A DNA stretch of 64,000 bases from UTCHB3 sp008363265 (lineage in GTDB: Bacteria > Bacteroidota > Ignavibacteria > Ignavibacteriales > Ignavibacteriaceae), in assembly GCA_045863055.1 (NCBI GenBank), contig BTUW01000014.1, forward strand, positions 36,110 through 100,109, written 5' to 3'. A program made the position numbers and the translations under genes. The notes beneath the pieces are model-generated. The model was given only the letters and a program-made list of their open reading frames with translations, ran no database searches and was not told where the DNA came from. The number at the start of each line of letters is the position of its first letter. Positions within the stretch are counted from its first letter, which is position 1. This document shows, in pieces, positions 1 through 7,594 of the stretch.

Positions 1-1304
1 ACCTGAACGAGCAGCTCGAAAAGATGCAGAACGAGACGAAGAATGCCGATCAGAAGCGGATGGATCAGCTCGCCAAAAAGCAGGATGAGATAAAGAAAGA
101 GATGGAAGCCCTCGAGAAAGAGATGAAGGAGCTTCAGGATAAAATGAAGGATATGAAGGACATGCCGAATGAACAGGCAGCCGACCTTCAGAAAGAACTT
201 GAAAAACAGCAGAATCCTGAACTCTCCGAGGAAGTAAGCAAGGATCTGAAACAGGGACAGAAACAGCAGGCAATGCAGAACCAGATGCAGATGTCGAAGA
301 ACATGCAGAAGATGCAGAAGGGCCTTCAGGAGCTTCAGAACTCGGTTAATCAGGCAAATCAGATGCAGACGATGGCCGATATGATGAAGATCATCAGCGA
401 TATCGTTGACCTCTCGAAACAGCAGGAAGAGCTTAAAAAGAAGACACAGAACGGAAGTCCCACTGCTCTCATGAACAAGGAGATGCGTGATCAGGACAAC
501 ATCCGCCGCAACCTCGACAAGACATTGAACAAACTGGGCGAACTCGCGCAGAAAACATTTGCGGTCAGCCCTGAGATGGCGAAATCACTCGGTGATGCCA
601 AGCGCGAGATGAATCAGGCTCTTGAGAGCATGCAGAACCGTAACAACCGCCAGGCCTCAAACGATCAGGGGCAGGCGATGGCTTCACTTAATCAGGCGGC
701 CAATCTTATGCAGGATGCCATGGCTCAGATGATGCAGCAGGGCGGGGGCGGTCAGGGTGGCATGATGTCGCTCATGCAGCAGATGGCTCAAATGGCCGGT
801 CAGCAGATGCAGCTCAACCAGAGAATGCAGGAGATGATGAAGGGGAATAACGGACAGATGACTCAGGAACAGATGTCGCAGATGCAGAGACTGAGGCAGG
901 AACAGGAAACCATTAAAAAATCACTCGACCAGATGAACAAGGAAGCGAAGTCATCGGGTAAAAGCAAGAGTATCCCGGCCAACCTCGATAAACTCTCTCA
1001 GGAGATGCAGGAAGTTATCAGCGACATGCGCACAGGCAAGTTAAATGATGAACTGGTAAAGAAGCAGGACAAGATCCTCTCGAAGATGCTCGACGCCACA
1101 AGGTCGATAAATGAGAGGGATTACGAGAAAGACCGTGAGTCGTTTACGGGAACGAATGTGAAGAAGAATTCACCCGGGGCGCTTAACCTGCAGAAGGATA
1201 AACGCGACCGCGGCTACTCGGAGAACATAAACAAAGCACTTCAGGGCGGGTTCACGAAAGACTTCGAAGACCTGACCCGCAAATACTACAATTTGATCAA
1301 GTAG
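1..1304 (+). CDS. DUF4175-like coiled-coil protein, C-terminal part (5' truncated by window edge)
   Basis: The reading frame is open to the left edge (from base 3), so only the C-terminal ~434 residues are seen. The sequence is extremely rich in Gln, Met, Lys and Glu, with long heptad-like coiled-coil stretches and a Gly-rich hinge (QQGGGGQGG) near the middle. It ends in a short ordered motif, GGFTKDFEDLTRKYYNLIK. That composition and ending match the C-terminus of the large (about 1100-residue) DUF4175 membrane proteins of Bacteroidota, whose N-terminal half has membrane helices; this is a family inference from the tail alone. The function of the family is not established. A methionine at base 24 is an internal codon rather than a likely start. 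The gene converges on the minus-strand gene that ends at 1306. Confidence 0.6.
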   Translation, partial: LNEQLEKMQNETKNADQKRMDQLAKKQDEIKKEMEALEKEMKELQDKMKDMKDMPNEQAADLQKELEKQQNPELSEEVSKDLKQGQKQQAMQNQMQMSKNMQKMQKGLQELQNSVNQANQMQTMADMMKIISDIVDLSKQQEELKKKTQNGSPTALMNKEMRDQDNIRRNLDKTLNKLGELAQKTFAVSPEMAKSLGDAKREMNQALESMQNRNNRQASNDQGQAMASLNQAANLMQDAMAQMMQQGGGGQGGMMSLMQQMAQMAGQQMQLNQRMQEMMKGNNGQMTQEQMSQMQRLRQEQETIKKSLDQMNKEAKSSGKSKSIPANLDKLSQEMQEVISDMRTGKLNDELVKKQDKILSKMLDATRSINERDYEKDRESFTGTNVKKNSPGALNLQKDKRDRGYSENINKALQGGFTKDFEDLTRKYYNLIK

Positions 1305-1305
1305 T

Positions 1306-1734
1306 CTAAAACTTGTACCACTTCTTCTTGCCGCTGTCGTAGTAAGTACGCGTTCTAACGTTTTTCGCGTTCACGCTTCCCTGAATCGGTGAATTCTTGT
1401 TCTTGGAATCCTTGAGTGTGGTTGTGATGTAGAACGTAGCCTGGGTTTTGGAACCTTTGGTCTTGTTTTTGTTGTACGACTGAATAAAAAACTTATCGAC
1501 TAACACCTTTTTGGGAGGGCTCCATTTCGCAAACGAAAGATCCCCGCCTCCGCCTCTTTCTTCCGGTGTCCGGAAATGCCTGTAAGCGTCATTGAGAAGG
1601 TAGTCGGTCTTTACCCGAAGGAGATCAAGAGAAGATTTGAAGGAATAATAGTTCCACAACCGGATGCCGCCTACCACCGCGAGTGCCACAATGATCACAC
1701 CAAGCACTATCAATAAAAGCTGTTGCTGGCCCAT
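1306..1734 (-). CDS. Small pilin-like membrane-anchored protein
   Basis: A 142-aa protein begins MGQQQLLLIVLGVIIVALAV, one N-terminal hydrophobic helix (about residues 5-25) with almost no cytoplasmic head. The rest is a soluble domain rich in Lys, Tyr and Thr and ending in KKWYKF. The hydrophobic start resembles a short type IV pilin-like or pseudopilin anchor, but the classical prepilin cleavage Gly-Phe-Thr-Leu-Ile-Glu motif is absent, so assembly into a pilus is not supported. The upstream sequence has a GAGAGG ribosome binding site. It starts 9 nt after the stop of the sigma/FecR-like fusion gene, so the two are probably one transcript. I do not recognise the soluble domain. Confidence 0.7.
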   Translation of the reverse strand: MGQQQLLLIVLGVIIVALAVVGGIRLWNYYSFKSSLDLLRVKTDYLLNDAYRHFRTPEERGGGGDLSFAKWSPPKKVLVDKFFIQSYNKNKTKGSKTQATFYITTTLKDSKNKNSPIQGSVNAKNVRTRTYYDSGKKKWYKF

Positions 1735-1743
1735 GTTAACCTC

Positions 1744-3429
1744 TCATCTGAATAAAAGAAGCCATTTCAAAAATCCGGTCACATAATCAAGGATTTCGGC
1801 GTTTTCCTCAATGAGACCTTTTTTTACTTCATCATCTATCGCGGGGAAGTACTCCTCGAGCTTTGCCGCAATTCTTTCCCTGTCAGCTTTCGTTGTTTTC
1901 TTCAACAGATAGATCAGGGACAGGGCATCGTGGTCAGCCGCGTTCACAATGAACTCAGTAAGCGCGCTTCCGTAGAGACCTTTCGTATTCAGGAACTCTA
2001 TCCTTGCTTTCTGGGATGAATCTGTACCGGCAAAAACGGGAACATGCATCTTGAGTCCGGGCGACATATCCACCGAATGATCAGATGCCAGAAAAACCGA
2101 TTCACCGTTTGCAAGAACCTCAGCCCACCCAAAATGGACGGTCACCCTGTTTGAGGATGCCTCCATGTCAATGATCTCCGTCAGAATATCATATGCGGGA
2201 AGTTTGATCCTGAAAGGGGGAATATCTGAATATTCAAAGAAAGTGGACGTGTCGATCCTGGATACAAGTTTGAACCCCGTTCCCGAGAAGGAGAATATGT
2301 TTTCCTCAACATGCCCCTTGACGGGGATCATCTTGGAGTTCTCAAACAGGGTTATCGTCCCCTGTTTCCCAATTTCGATCTTTACTGAGGATGCCGGGCC
2401 GGTAGTCACTGAGTCCCCCTCAGCGGCCTCTAAAACCACGGTACCGTTCACACTCACGGAACCGTCGACCCGTGACAGGTTCCACGGCAGATTGAATTTC
2501 GAGTAATAGATATACCCCCAGACACCGGCGGCAACAATGGCGATCGCCATAAGGGTGAGTACAAGGTTACGGCGATCGATCAGGCCCGAGCGCATCACCA
2601 TTTTCTTCATCAGAACGTCGGCCTTCATTGTTAGGGGGGAAGCGGCCTGACGGGCGGTCGACTCCGCGAGCCTGTTCAGCTCGATCGATCTTTCCTCCTT
2701 CTTCCTCGAATGGCGGGCCTTGATCTTATCTTCATTGATAAGTTCGTCCCTGATGATCTCGAGGAGTGCATCCCTGACTGCGATCCCTGAAAAGAGGTTG
2801 CAGCACAGGTCGATGAACTCAATGTAACTGTCGGAAGTGTCGGCCGGCACATCCCCGGAACCGGCTCCATGCAGAACAACCAGCTTATGGAAGTCATCCT
2901 TGTGGATGGTAACCAGCTCTTTGAACCCGGAAAAGAAAGCGAGCCTCTCAAGTTTTGTAAAAAGAAGTGCCGTAATACCTTCTTCCGTTTCGCCTGTCAC
3001 AAATCCAGCGATATTGGCAGGGGAATAGTCGAACTGCAGATAAAGGGCAAGCACAACTCTCTCAATATCCGTGAGGGAAGCATATACCTTTTCGACCTCA
3101 GAAAAGCTTTCCTGGAACGGGGGGATCTCATCCCGTCCGCCATTGTAGAGGGGATGTCCGCGGAGGTTGTAAAGGGCGACGATTATCGAAAGCTTCCTGA
3201 GCCACTCGAATACATCGCGGTCTTCCTTAACGTGGGCGATGTTGTCGGCAGCGAGCACAAAAATCTCGGTCAGCACCTCTTCAGCTCTTTCCCTGTCAGG
3301 GATAACCCTGAAAACGAGGGAATAGATCTCCCTGTAAAAACCGGGGATCAGCTTAAAGAATGCATACTTGTCGCCTTTTCGCGCTGCGACAAAGAGGGCT
3401 TCTGCGTTTTGTTCGGTTCTATCTGTCAT
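1744..3429 (-). CDS. ECF sigma-like / transmembrane / FecR-like fusion protein
   Basis: A 561-aa protein if it starts at MTDRTEQ (ATG at 3429); upstream in-frame codons run through a terminator hairpin and are unlikely to be coding. Residues ~12-80 resemble sigma-70 region 2 of extracytoplasmic-function (ECF) factors (…YREIYSLVFRVIPDRERAEEV…). Residues ~110-165 resemble region 4 (SLTDIERVVLALYL… followed by a helix-turn-helix-like segment). A single membrane helix lies at about residues 286-306 (LVLTLMAIAIVAAGVWGYIYY). It is followed by a FecR-like beta domain with the typical VDGSVSVNG and a GDSVTTGPASSVKIEI segment. In most bacteria the sigma factor and the FecR anti-sigma sensor are separate proteins; here they lie in one chain. 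Region 2 is divergent, so promoter recognition is uncertain. It is probably co-transcribed with the downstream pilin-like gene. Confidence 0.65.
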   Translation of the reverse strand: MTDRTEQNAEALFVAARKGDKYAFFKLIPGFYREIYSLVFRVIPDRERAEEVLTEIFVLAADNIAHVKEDRDVFEWLRKLSIIVALYNLRGHPLYNGGRDEIPPFQESFSEVEKVYASLTDIERVVLALYLQFDYSPANIAGFVTGETEEGITALLFTKLERLAFFSGFKELVTIHKDDFHKLVVLHGAGSGDVPADTSDSYIEFIDLCCNLFSGIAVRDALLEIIRDELINEDKIKARHSRKKEERSIELNRLAESTARQAASPLTMKADVLMKKMVMRSGLIDRRNLVLTLMAIAIVAAGVWGYIYYSKFNLPWNLSRVDGSVSVNGTVVLEAAEGDSVTTGPASSVKIEIGKQGTITLFENSKMIPVKGHVEENIFSFSGTGFKLVSRIDTSTFFEYSDIPPFRIKLPAYDILTEIIDMEASSNRVTVHFGWAEVLANGESVFLASDHSVDMSPGLKMHVPVFAGTDSSQKARIEFLNTKGLYGSALTEFIVNAADHDALSLIYLLKKTTKADRERIAAKLEEYFPAIDDEVKKGLIEENAEILDYVTGFLKWLLLFR

Positions 3430-3481
3430 AATTAAAATAGATTGAGGCAAACGTAAGTATACGAAAAAAGAGAGATTTAAC

Positions 3482-3646
3482 AAAGTTACAGCGGAGTAAA
3501 TCGCTTTTGTCGCCTTATATCGGCAAAAGTCGAATAACGCGAGATACCCGGCATGATCTGTTGCTAATTTGCATACCGAATAACGGAAATTCTCCGTTCT
3601 AAGGTTGAGGTTCAGCCGGATGATGTCGCGCTCATCCGGCTTTTTT
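3482..3646 (+). ncRNA. Candidate structured small RNA ending in an orphan terminator
   Basis: This 350-bp gene-free stretch carries a run of hairpins on the plus strand that belongs to no coding gene. CTTTTGTCG pairs with CGGCAAAAG (about 3504-3530). AACGGA/TCCGTT follows (about 3584-3600). Last comes a strong intrinsic terminator, GCCGGATGA (3615-3623) with TCATCCGGC (3632-3640), followed by six T residues. No plus-strand reading frame with a start codon spans the region, and the T-run exists only on the plus strand, so it cannot serve the minus-strand fusion gene. The 5' end is a guess. It could be a small RNA, or a 5' leader with an attenuator for the M16 operon that starts 134 nt further on. 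I do not recognise a known riboswitch or 6S/4.5S signature. Confidence 0.4.
3615..3646 (+). terminator. Rho-independent terminator
   Basis: A perfect 9-bp stem (3615-3623 with 3632-3640), an 8-nt loop and T6. It has no obvious upstream plus-strand gene; see the candidate RNA. Confidence 0.75.
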
Positions 3647-3779
3647 ACTTTAAACCCCTGCCACTCCCTGCCGCCTGACATTTCTCTGAACCGCGTATCA
3701 ATTTTCGATTTCGGAGAGCCATGTCATTTTTAAATTTTAAATTTGTTTAATTAAATATTTTCTTTTTAATGGAGGTCAG

Positions 3780-5132
3780 ATGAACAGAATCGGATCGTTG
3801 GTGATCCTGTTTGTTGTATTGGCGGCCGGAAGCCTGTTCGCGCAGCTTAAGGTCGACTATGAATATTACAAACTTGACAACGGGCTAAAGGTTGTTCTCT
3901 CACAGAACAAAACCGCTCCGCTGGTAACAGTGGCGGTTTACTACAATATCGGGTTCAGGATCGAACCCAGGAACAGGACCGGTTTTGCCCACCTGTTCGA
4001 GCATATGATGTTCCAGGGTTCCAAAAACCTTGGAAAAATGGAATTCATTAAACTGGTTCAGTCGAACGGCGGAATCCTAAATGGTTCGACACGGTTCGAT
4101 TTTACCAACTACTTCGCGATCGTTCCCTCGCATAAACTGGAGACAATTCTCTGGGCAGAGGCCGACAGAATGAGCGGACTTGATATTACTCAGGAGAACC
4201 TCACAAACCAGCAGGGGGTTGTTACAAACGAAGTTAAGGTTAATGTTTTAAATCAGCCTTATGGCGGTTTCCCCTGGCTCGATCTTCCTCAGGCCGCCAA
4301 CGAGAACTGGTACAACGCTCACAACTTTTACGGCGATCTCAAAGATCTTGACGCTGCCACACTCGAGGATGTAAAAGACTTTTTCAACAAGTACTACATC
4401 CCAAACAATGCAGCCCTGGTTGTTACCGGTGACTTCGAGACGCATGAAGCAAAGGCTTTCATCGAGAAGTATTTCGGCAAAATACCTGCCGGAAACCTTC
4501 AGGCTCTCCCCGACATTTCAGAACCGAAACAGGAAAAAGAGAAGGTCTCTGTAAAAGTAGACTCCCTCGCCAACAAACCTGCCGTTGCCCTTGGCTACAA
4601 GATGCCCCAGGTAGGCACCCCCGAGTATTTCGCGATGGGAATCCTCGATCAGATACTTCTTCAGGGGCAGGACAGCCGCCTCTACCAGAAACTTATCTCT
4701 GAAAAGGGATATTATTCGGGCGTTTACGGCGGTATCAACTCCGGTCTTGGCAATATGTTCAACTACAACGGTCCCATGCTTTGGGACATGTTCCTGCTTC
4801 ACGAGAACAATGTGAATTCAGATGACATCCTGAAGGATATCGATGAGGTGATCGCCGGTATTATTGAGAAACCCCTCTCGAAAGCCGAGATCGACCGCGC
4901 TCTTGTGAAAATGCGCTCAAACCTTTATGACGTGGTTGAAGGGACGTTCGGCTTCGGTCTCGCGGATCTTCTCGCGTGCTATGCCCTCTTCAACGATGAT
5001 CCGGGGAAGGTTAACACACTCGAGGATTCATTCAGAAAAGTAACCCCTGAACTCATTCAGAAAACCGCCAAGGATTATCTGAGGAGCAGTAACAGGACAG
5101 TCATCAAACTCGACGCCAAGGCGACTAAGTAA
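3780..5132 (+). CDS. Secreted M16 family zinc metallopeptidase (active subunit)
   Basis: A 450-aa insulinase/pitrilysin-type protease. An N-terminal signal peptide (about residues 1-22, ending LFAQ) sends it to the periplasm. The inverted zinc motif HLFEH lies at residues 71-75, and the third ligand is probably Glu151 in TNEVK, at the usual ~75-residue spacing, so this half is catalytically competent. At ~450 residues it is one half of the full clam-shell; bacterial family members pair with a second, inactive subunit, which is the next gene 13 nt downstream. A clear TGGAGGT ribosome binding site precedes the ATG. A TAAATTTG match to the Bacteroidota -7 element lies at 3738-3745, without a good -33 partner. 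The role is probably peptide turnover or quality control in the envelope; the substrate is unknown. Confidence 0.9.
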   Translation: MNRIGSLVILFVVLAAGSLFAQLKVDYEYYKLDNGLKVVLSQNKTAPLVTVAVYYNIGFRIEPRNRTGFAHLFEHMMFQGSKNLGKMEFIKLVQSNGGILNGSTRFDFTNYFAIVPSHKLETILWAEADRMSGLDITQENLTNQQGVVTNEVKVNVLNQPYGGFPWLDLPQAANENWYNAHNFYGDLKDLDAATLEDVKDFFNKYYIPNNAALVVTGDFETHEAKAFIEKYFGKIPAGNLQALPDISEPKQEKEKVSVKVDSLANKPAVALGYKMPQVGTPEYFAMGILDQILLQGQDSRLYQKLISEKGYYSGVYGGINSGLGNMFNYNGPMLWDMFLLHENNVNSDDILKDIDEVIAGIIEKPLSKAEIDRALVKMRSNLYDVVEGTFGFGLADLLACYALFNDDPGKVNTLEDSFRKVTPELIQKTAKDYLRSSNRTVIKLDAKATK

Positions 5133-5145
5133 GGAGGTTACCAGA

Positions 5146-6519
5146 ATGAAAAAGCAGATTTTATCAATGGTTCTTGCCGTGGCATTCCTCGGCACATCAC
5201 TCCTCGCTCAGAAGGAGCAGCCTCCGGTTGGTGGTTCACCGAAAGATTTCACCGTACCGGCATACAAAACACTCACACTCGGAAACGGGATGAAGGTGAC
5301 TCTCGTCCCTTACGGCAAAACCCCGAAAGCCTCCGTCAGGATGATCGTCAGAACGGGCAGTTTGAATGAGCCGGCCGATCAGGTATGGATCTCGGATCTC
5401 GCCGCTGACATGCTCCTCGAAGGAACAAAGTCACGCACCGGTCAGGCAGTGGCTGAAGAAGTGGCGTCATACGGCGGTGAACTCTTCGCCAATGCCGGTA
5501 CGGATCAGTCACAACTCGGCGCTGATGTCCTTTCCGAATTTACACCAGCTCTTATCAAACTTCTGGGCGATGTCCTCTCAAATCCCCGCTTCGATGAGAA
5601 GGATTTCGAGAGGATCAAGGGGACATACCTCACCAACCTTGCGGTGGCACAGACAACACCTGACGCGATCGCGGACAAGGAGCTTTACAAGCTCGTTTAC
5701 GGCACTCATCCTTACGGAGTGACCGAACCGTCAGCAGAAGCACTGAAGAGTTACACGGTTGATATGGCACGCGGTTACCATGAAGGAAATTTCGGAGCGA
5801 AGAGGGCCCATCTCTACGTTGCGGGCGTGTTCGATGAAAAAGCCGTGATCAAGGCGATCGAAGAGACCTTCAATGGCTGGAAGGCGGGCAGTGATGTGCT
5901 GATAAACCCCGCGAAGATAGAGAATGTGAAGAAATTCTCACTGATCAACAGGCCCGGAGCCAAACAGTCGAAGATAATCTACGGTATCGGTACGGTTGAT
6001 CCGTCCTCTCCTGATTATGTTCAGTTCACTGTTATGAACTCACTCTTGGGCGGTTCATTCGGCAGCCGCATCACTTCAAACATCCGTGAGAACAAAGGTT
6101 ACACCTATTCACCTTCGAGCGGCGTGATGACCCGTTACCGCTCAGGATTCTGGTACGAAGAAGCTGATGTCAGCAGCAACGTTACCGGTCCCGCACTCAA
6201 GGAGATCCAGTTCGAGATCAAACGCCTCGGCGATGAGGTTCCGGCAGAAGCCGAGCTTCAGGGGATCAAGAACTACGAAGCCGGTATATTCGTGCTGCGG
6301 AACTCAAGCCGTGCGGGTATCCTCGGTCAGCTCGGTTTCATTAATTTCCATGGACTTTCAGATGATTATCTTAAAACGTATGTAAAGAAGGTTATCGAGA
6401 CAAGTCCTGCCGATGTCTCCGCTTTGGTAAAGAAGTATCTCCCGCTGGATAAATTCACACTCGTGATCGTGGGTGACAAAGCGGTTGTTGAGCCACAGTT
6501 GAAGGAACTTGGTTATTAG
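5146..6519 (+). CDS. Secreted M16 family peptidase-like protein (non-catalytic partner)
   Basis: A 457-aa M16-fold protein with a signal peptide (residues ~1-21, ending LLAQ). The zinc motif HxxEH is missing: the corresponding helix reads ISDLAADMLLEGT, so it cannot bind zinc as a canonical M16 enzyme. In two-subunit M16 proteases such a protein forms the non-catalytic half and carries an R/Y pair in its C-terminal domain; the RYRSGFWYE segment about residue 330 may be that region. An AAGGAGG ribosome binding site 7 nt before the ATG and a 13-nt gap to the active subunit show tight co-expression. A heterodimer with the upstream product is an inference from family and order. Confidence 0.88.
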   Translation: MKKQILSMVLAVAFLGTSLLAQKEQPPVGGSPKDFTVPAYKTLTLGNGMKVTLVPYGKTPKASVRMIVRTGSLNEPADQVWISDLAADMLLEGTKSRTGQAVAEEVASYGGELFANAGTDQSQLGADVLSEFTPALIKLLGDVLSNPRFDEKDFERIKGTYLTNLAVAQTTPDAIADKELYKLVYGTHPYGVTEPSAEALKSYTVDMARGYHEGNFGAKRAHLYVAGVFDEKAVIKAIEETFNGWKAGSDVLINPAKIENVKKFSLINRPGAKQSKIIYGIGTVDPSSPDYVQFTVMNSLLGGSFGSRITSNIRENKGYTYSPSSGVMTRYRSGFWYEEADVSSNVTGPALKEIQFEIKRLGDEVPAEAELQGIKNYEAGIFVLRNSSRAGILGQLGFINFHGLSDDYLKTYVKKVIETSPADVSALVKKYLPLDKFTLVIVGDKAVVEPQLKELGY

Positions 6520-6569
6520 CTGAATTATGAGTAGGTTTAACCTCTGTTTACAATCGATTAAGAATTCAT

Positions 6570-6596
6570 GCCGGACGCCCCTTTAGGCGTTCCGGC
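6570..6596 (+). other. Stable hairpin between M16 and TerB-like genes
   Basis: GCCGGACGCC pairs with GGCGTTCCGGC with one bulged T. No T-run follows, so it may be a 3' stabilising or 5' leader structure rather than a terminator. An in-frame ATG at 6568 falls in this stem, which argues against it as the start of the following gene. Confidence 0.45.
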
Positions 6597-6621
6597 AGAT
6601 CATAAAAGAAAGGCCGGGCTT

Positions 6622-7047
6622 ATGGCAACTACCAAATTAAGCAGACAAGAGATCGAAGACCGGATCGTGCTTCTTCTCCGGATGGCCACCGCCGACAACG
6701 AGCTTGCCGACTCTGAAGCCGAATTTATCGTCTGGAGGGCACAGACACTCGGGGTTAACGACCTCGATTTCAAGGCACTCCTTCAAAAGGCCACAACGGA
6801 GGGGCCGCCGCCACTTCCCAAAGACGGACCGGGAAAGATAATGATGCTTTTTGACATCCTGTATCTCGTCTCGGCTGACGGAAAGATACTCAATTCCGAG
6901 GCCCTCGAACTTGAAAAGATCGCCAAAACTTTCGGGCTCGACATGGAGCAGCTGACGAGTCTCTCAGCTGTGTTCTTCATGAACAGTGACCATCCCGAAC
7001 GGATGGAGAGCGTGGCTGAGGACCTTGCGAAGAAATTCTACGGTTGA
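6622..7047 (+). CDS. TerB-like (tellurite resistance/DjlA-like) helical domain protein
   Basis: A 141-aa all-helical cytoplasmic protein starting at MATTKLSRQEIE. Two acidic helical repeats (ATADNELADSEAEFI… and VSADGKILNSEALELEKI) show the pattern of TerB/TerB-like domains, in which DG/DN turns followed by E-x-x-x-I helices repeat. There is no signal peptide or membrane helix. TerB-like domains are found in stress and membrane-associated modules, but nothing here fixes a role. The start was chosen at 6622 because the longer form begins inside a hairpin. A strong terminator follows 18 nt after the stop, so it ends a transcription unit. Confidence 0.7.
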   Translation: MATTKLSRQEIEDRIVLLLRMATADNELADSEAEFIVWRAQTLGVNDLDFKALLQKATTEGPPPLPKDGPGKIMMLFDILYLVSADGKILNSEALELEKIAKTFGLDMEQLTSLSAVFFMNSDHPERMESVAEDLAKKFYG

Positions 7048-7065
7048 TCCCGTTTGATCTTTTAT

Positions 7066-7093
7066 GGTGGAGCCACGGCTCCACCTTTTTTTT
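7066..7093 (+). terminator. Rho-independent terminator after the TerB-like gene
   Basis: A perfect 9-bp stem GGTGGAGCC (7066-7074) / GGCTCCACC (7077-7085) with a very short loop, followed by T8. Confidence 0.9.
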
Positions 7094-7120
7094 GTCAATA
7101 TTAAAACCAAGGCCAGTTAC

Positions 7121-7573
7121 ATGATCCTCGACAAGCTTGAACACCACGCGACATATGCCGGATTAGGCGAGAACCTTAAAAAAGGTTTCGAATGGCTCGC
7201 AAACACCTACACCCTTGATACCCCTGAAGGGAAATACGCGATCGATGGCGACGAAGTCTATGCCATCGTTACCTCATACAAAACAAAACCTTACAGCGAA
7301 GGGGAGTTCGAGTCACACAAGAAATATCTCGATATCCAGTACATCCCGGAAGGGGAGGAGATGATCTGCGTTACGGGGCTGGAACACCTCATACCGAAGA
7401 CAGACTTCGACTTTGAAAAGGACATTGTTTTCTACACCGGGGATGGCGAGCCTATCCGTCTACCGGAAGGCTACTTCATGGTCCTCTTTCCGCAGGACGG
7501 GCACAAACCCGGCATCATGACCGGGAGTGAAAGGCTCGGGGTAAAGAAAGTGGTTGTTAAGGTCAGGTGTTAG
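7121..7573 (+). CDS. YhcH/YjgK/YiaL family protein
   Basis: A 150-aa protein, the normal length of the YhcH/YiaL (DUF386) family, starting at MILDKLEHHATY. The in-frame ATG further up (7064) lies inside the preceding terminator and was rejected. Family features are visible: the SHKKYLDIQY(I) block about residues 73-85, the GEE segment, and the C-terminal FPQDGHKPG motif, whose His and acidic residues form the metal-binding cupin-like pocket. The family is linked to sugar-acid/sialic-acid and anomeric sugar handling in some bacteria, but there is no sugar cluster nearby, so the substrate is open. It is cytoplasmic and appears to stand alone. Confidence 0.85.
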   Translation: MILDKLEHHATYAGLGENLKKGFEWLANTYTLDTPEGKYAIDGDEVYAIVTSYKTKPYSEGEFESHKKYLDIQYIPEGEEMICVTGLEHLIPKTDFDFEKDIVFYTGDGEPIRLPEGYFMVLFPQDGHKPGIMTGSERLGVKKVVVKVRC

Positions 7574-7594
7574 TCCGCGGCGGTGGATTAGGTA

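Noticed and set aside
3430..3681. An 84-codon N-terminal extension of the sigma/FecR-like gene
   Set aside because: It runs through a strong plus-strand terminator and hairpins, and the sigma-like domain begins right after MTDRTEQ.
7064..7120. A longer start for the YhcH-family gene
   Set aside because: The first codons lie inside the terminator stem and T-run; the family starts at MILDKL-type sequence.
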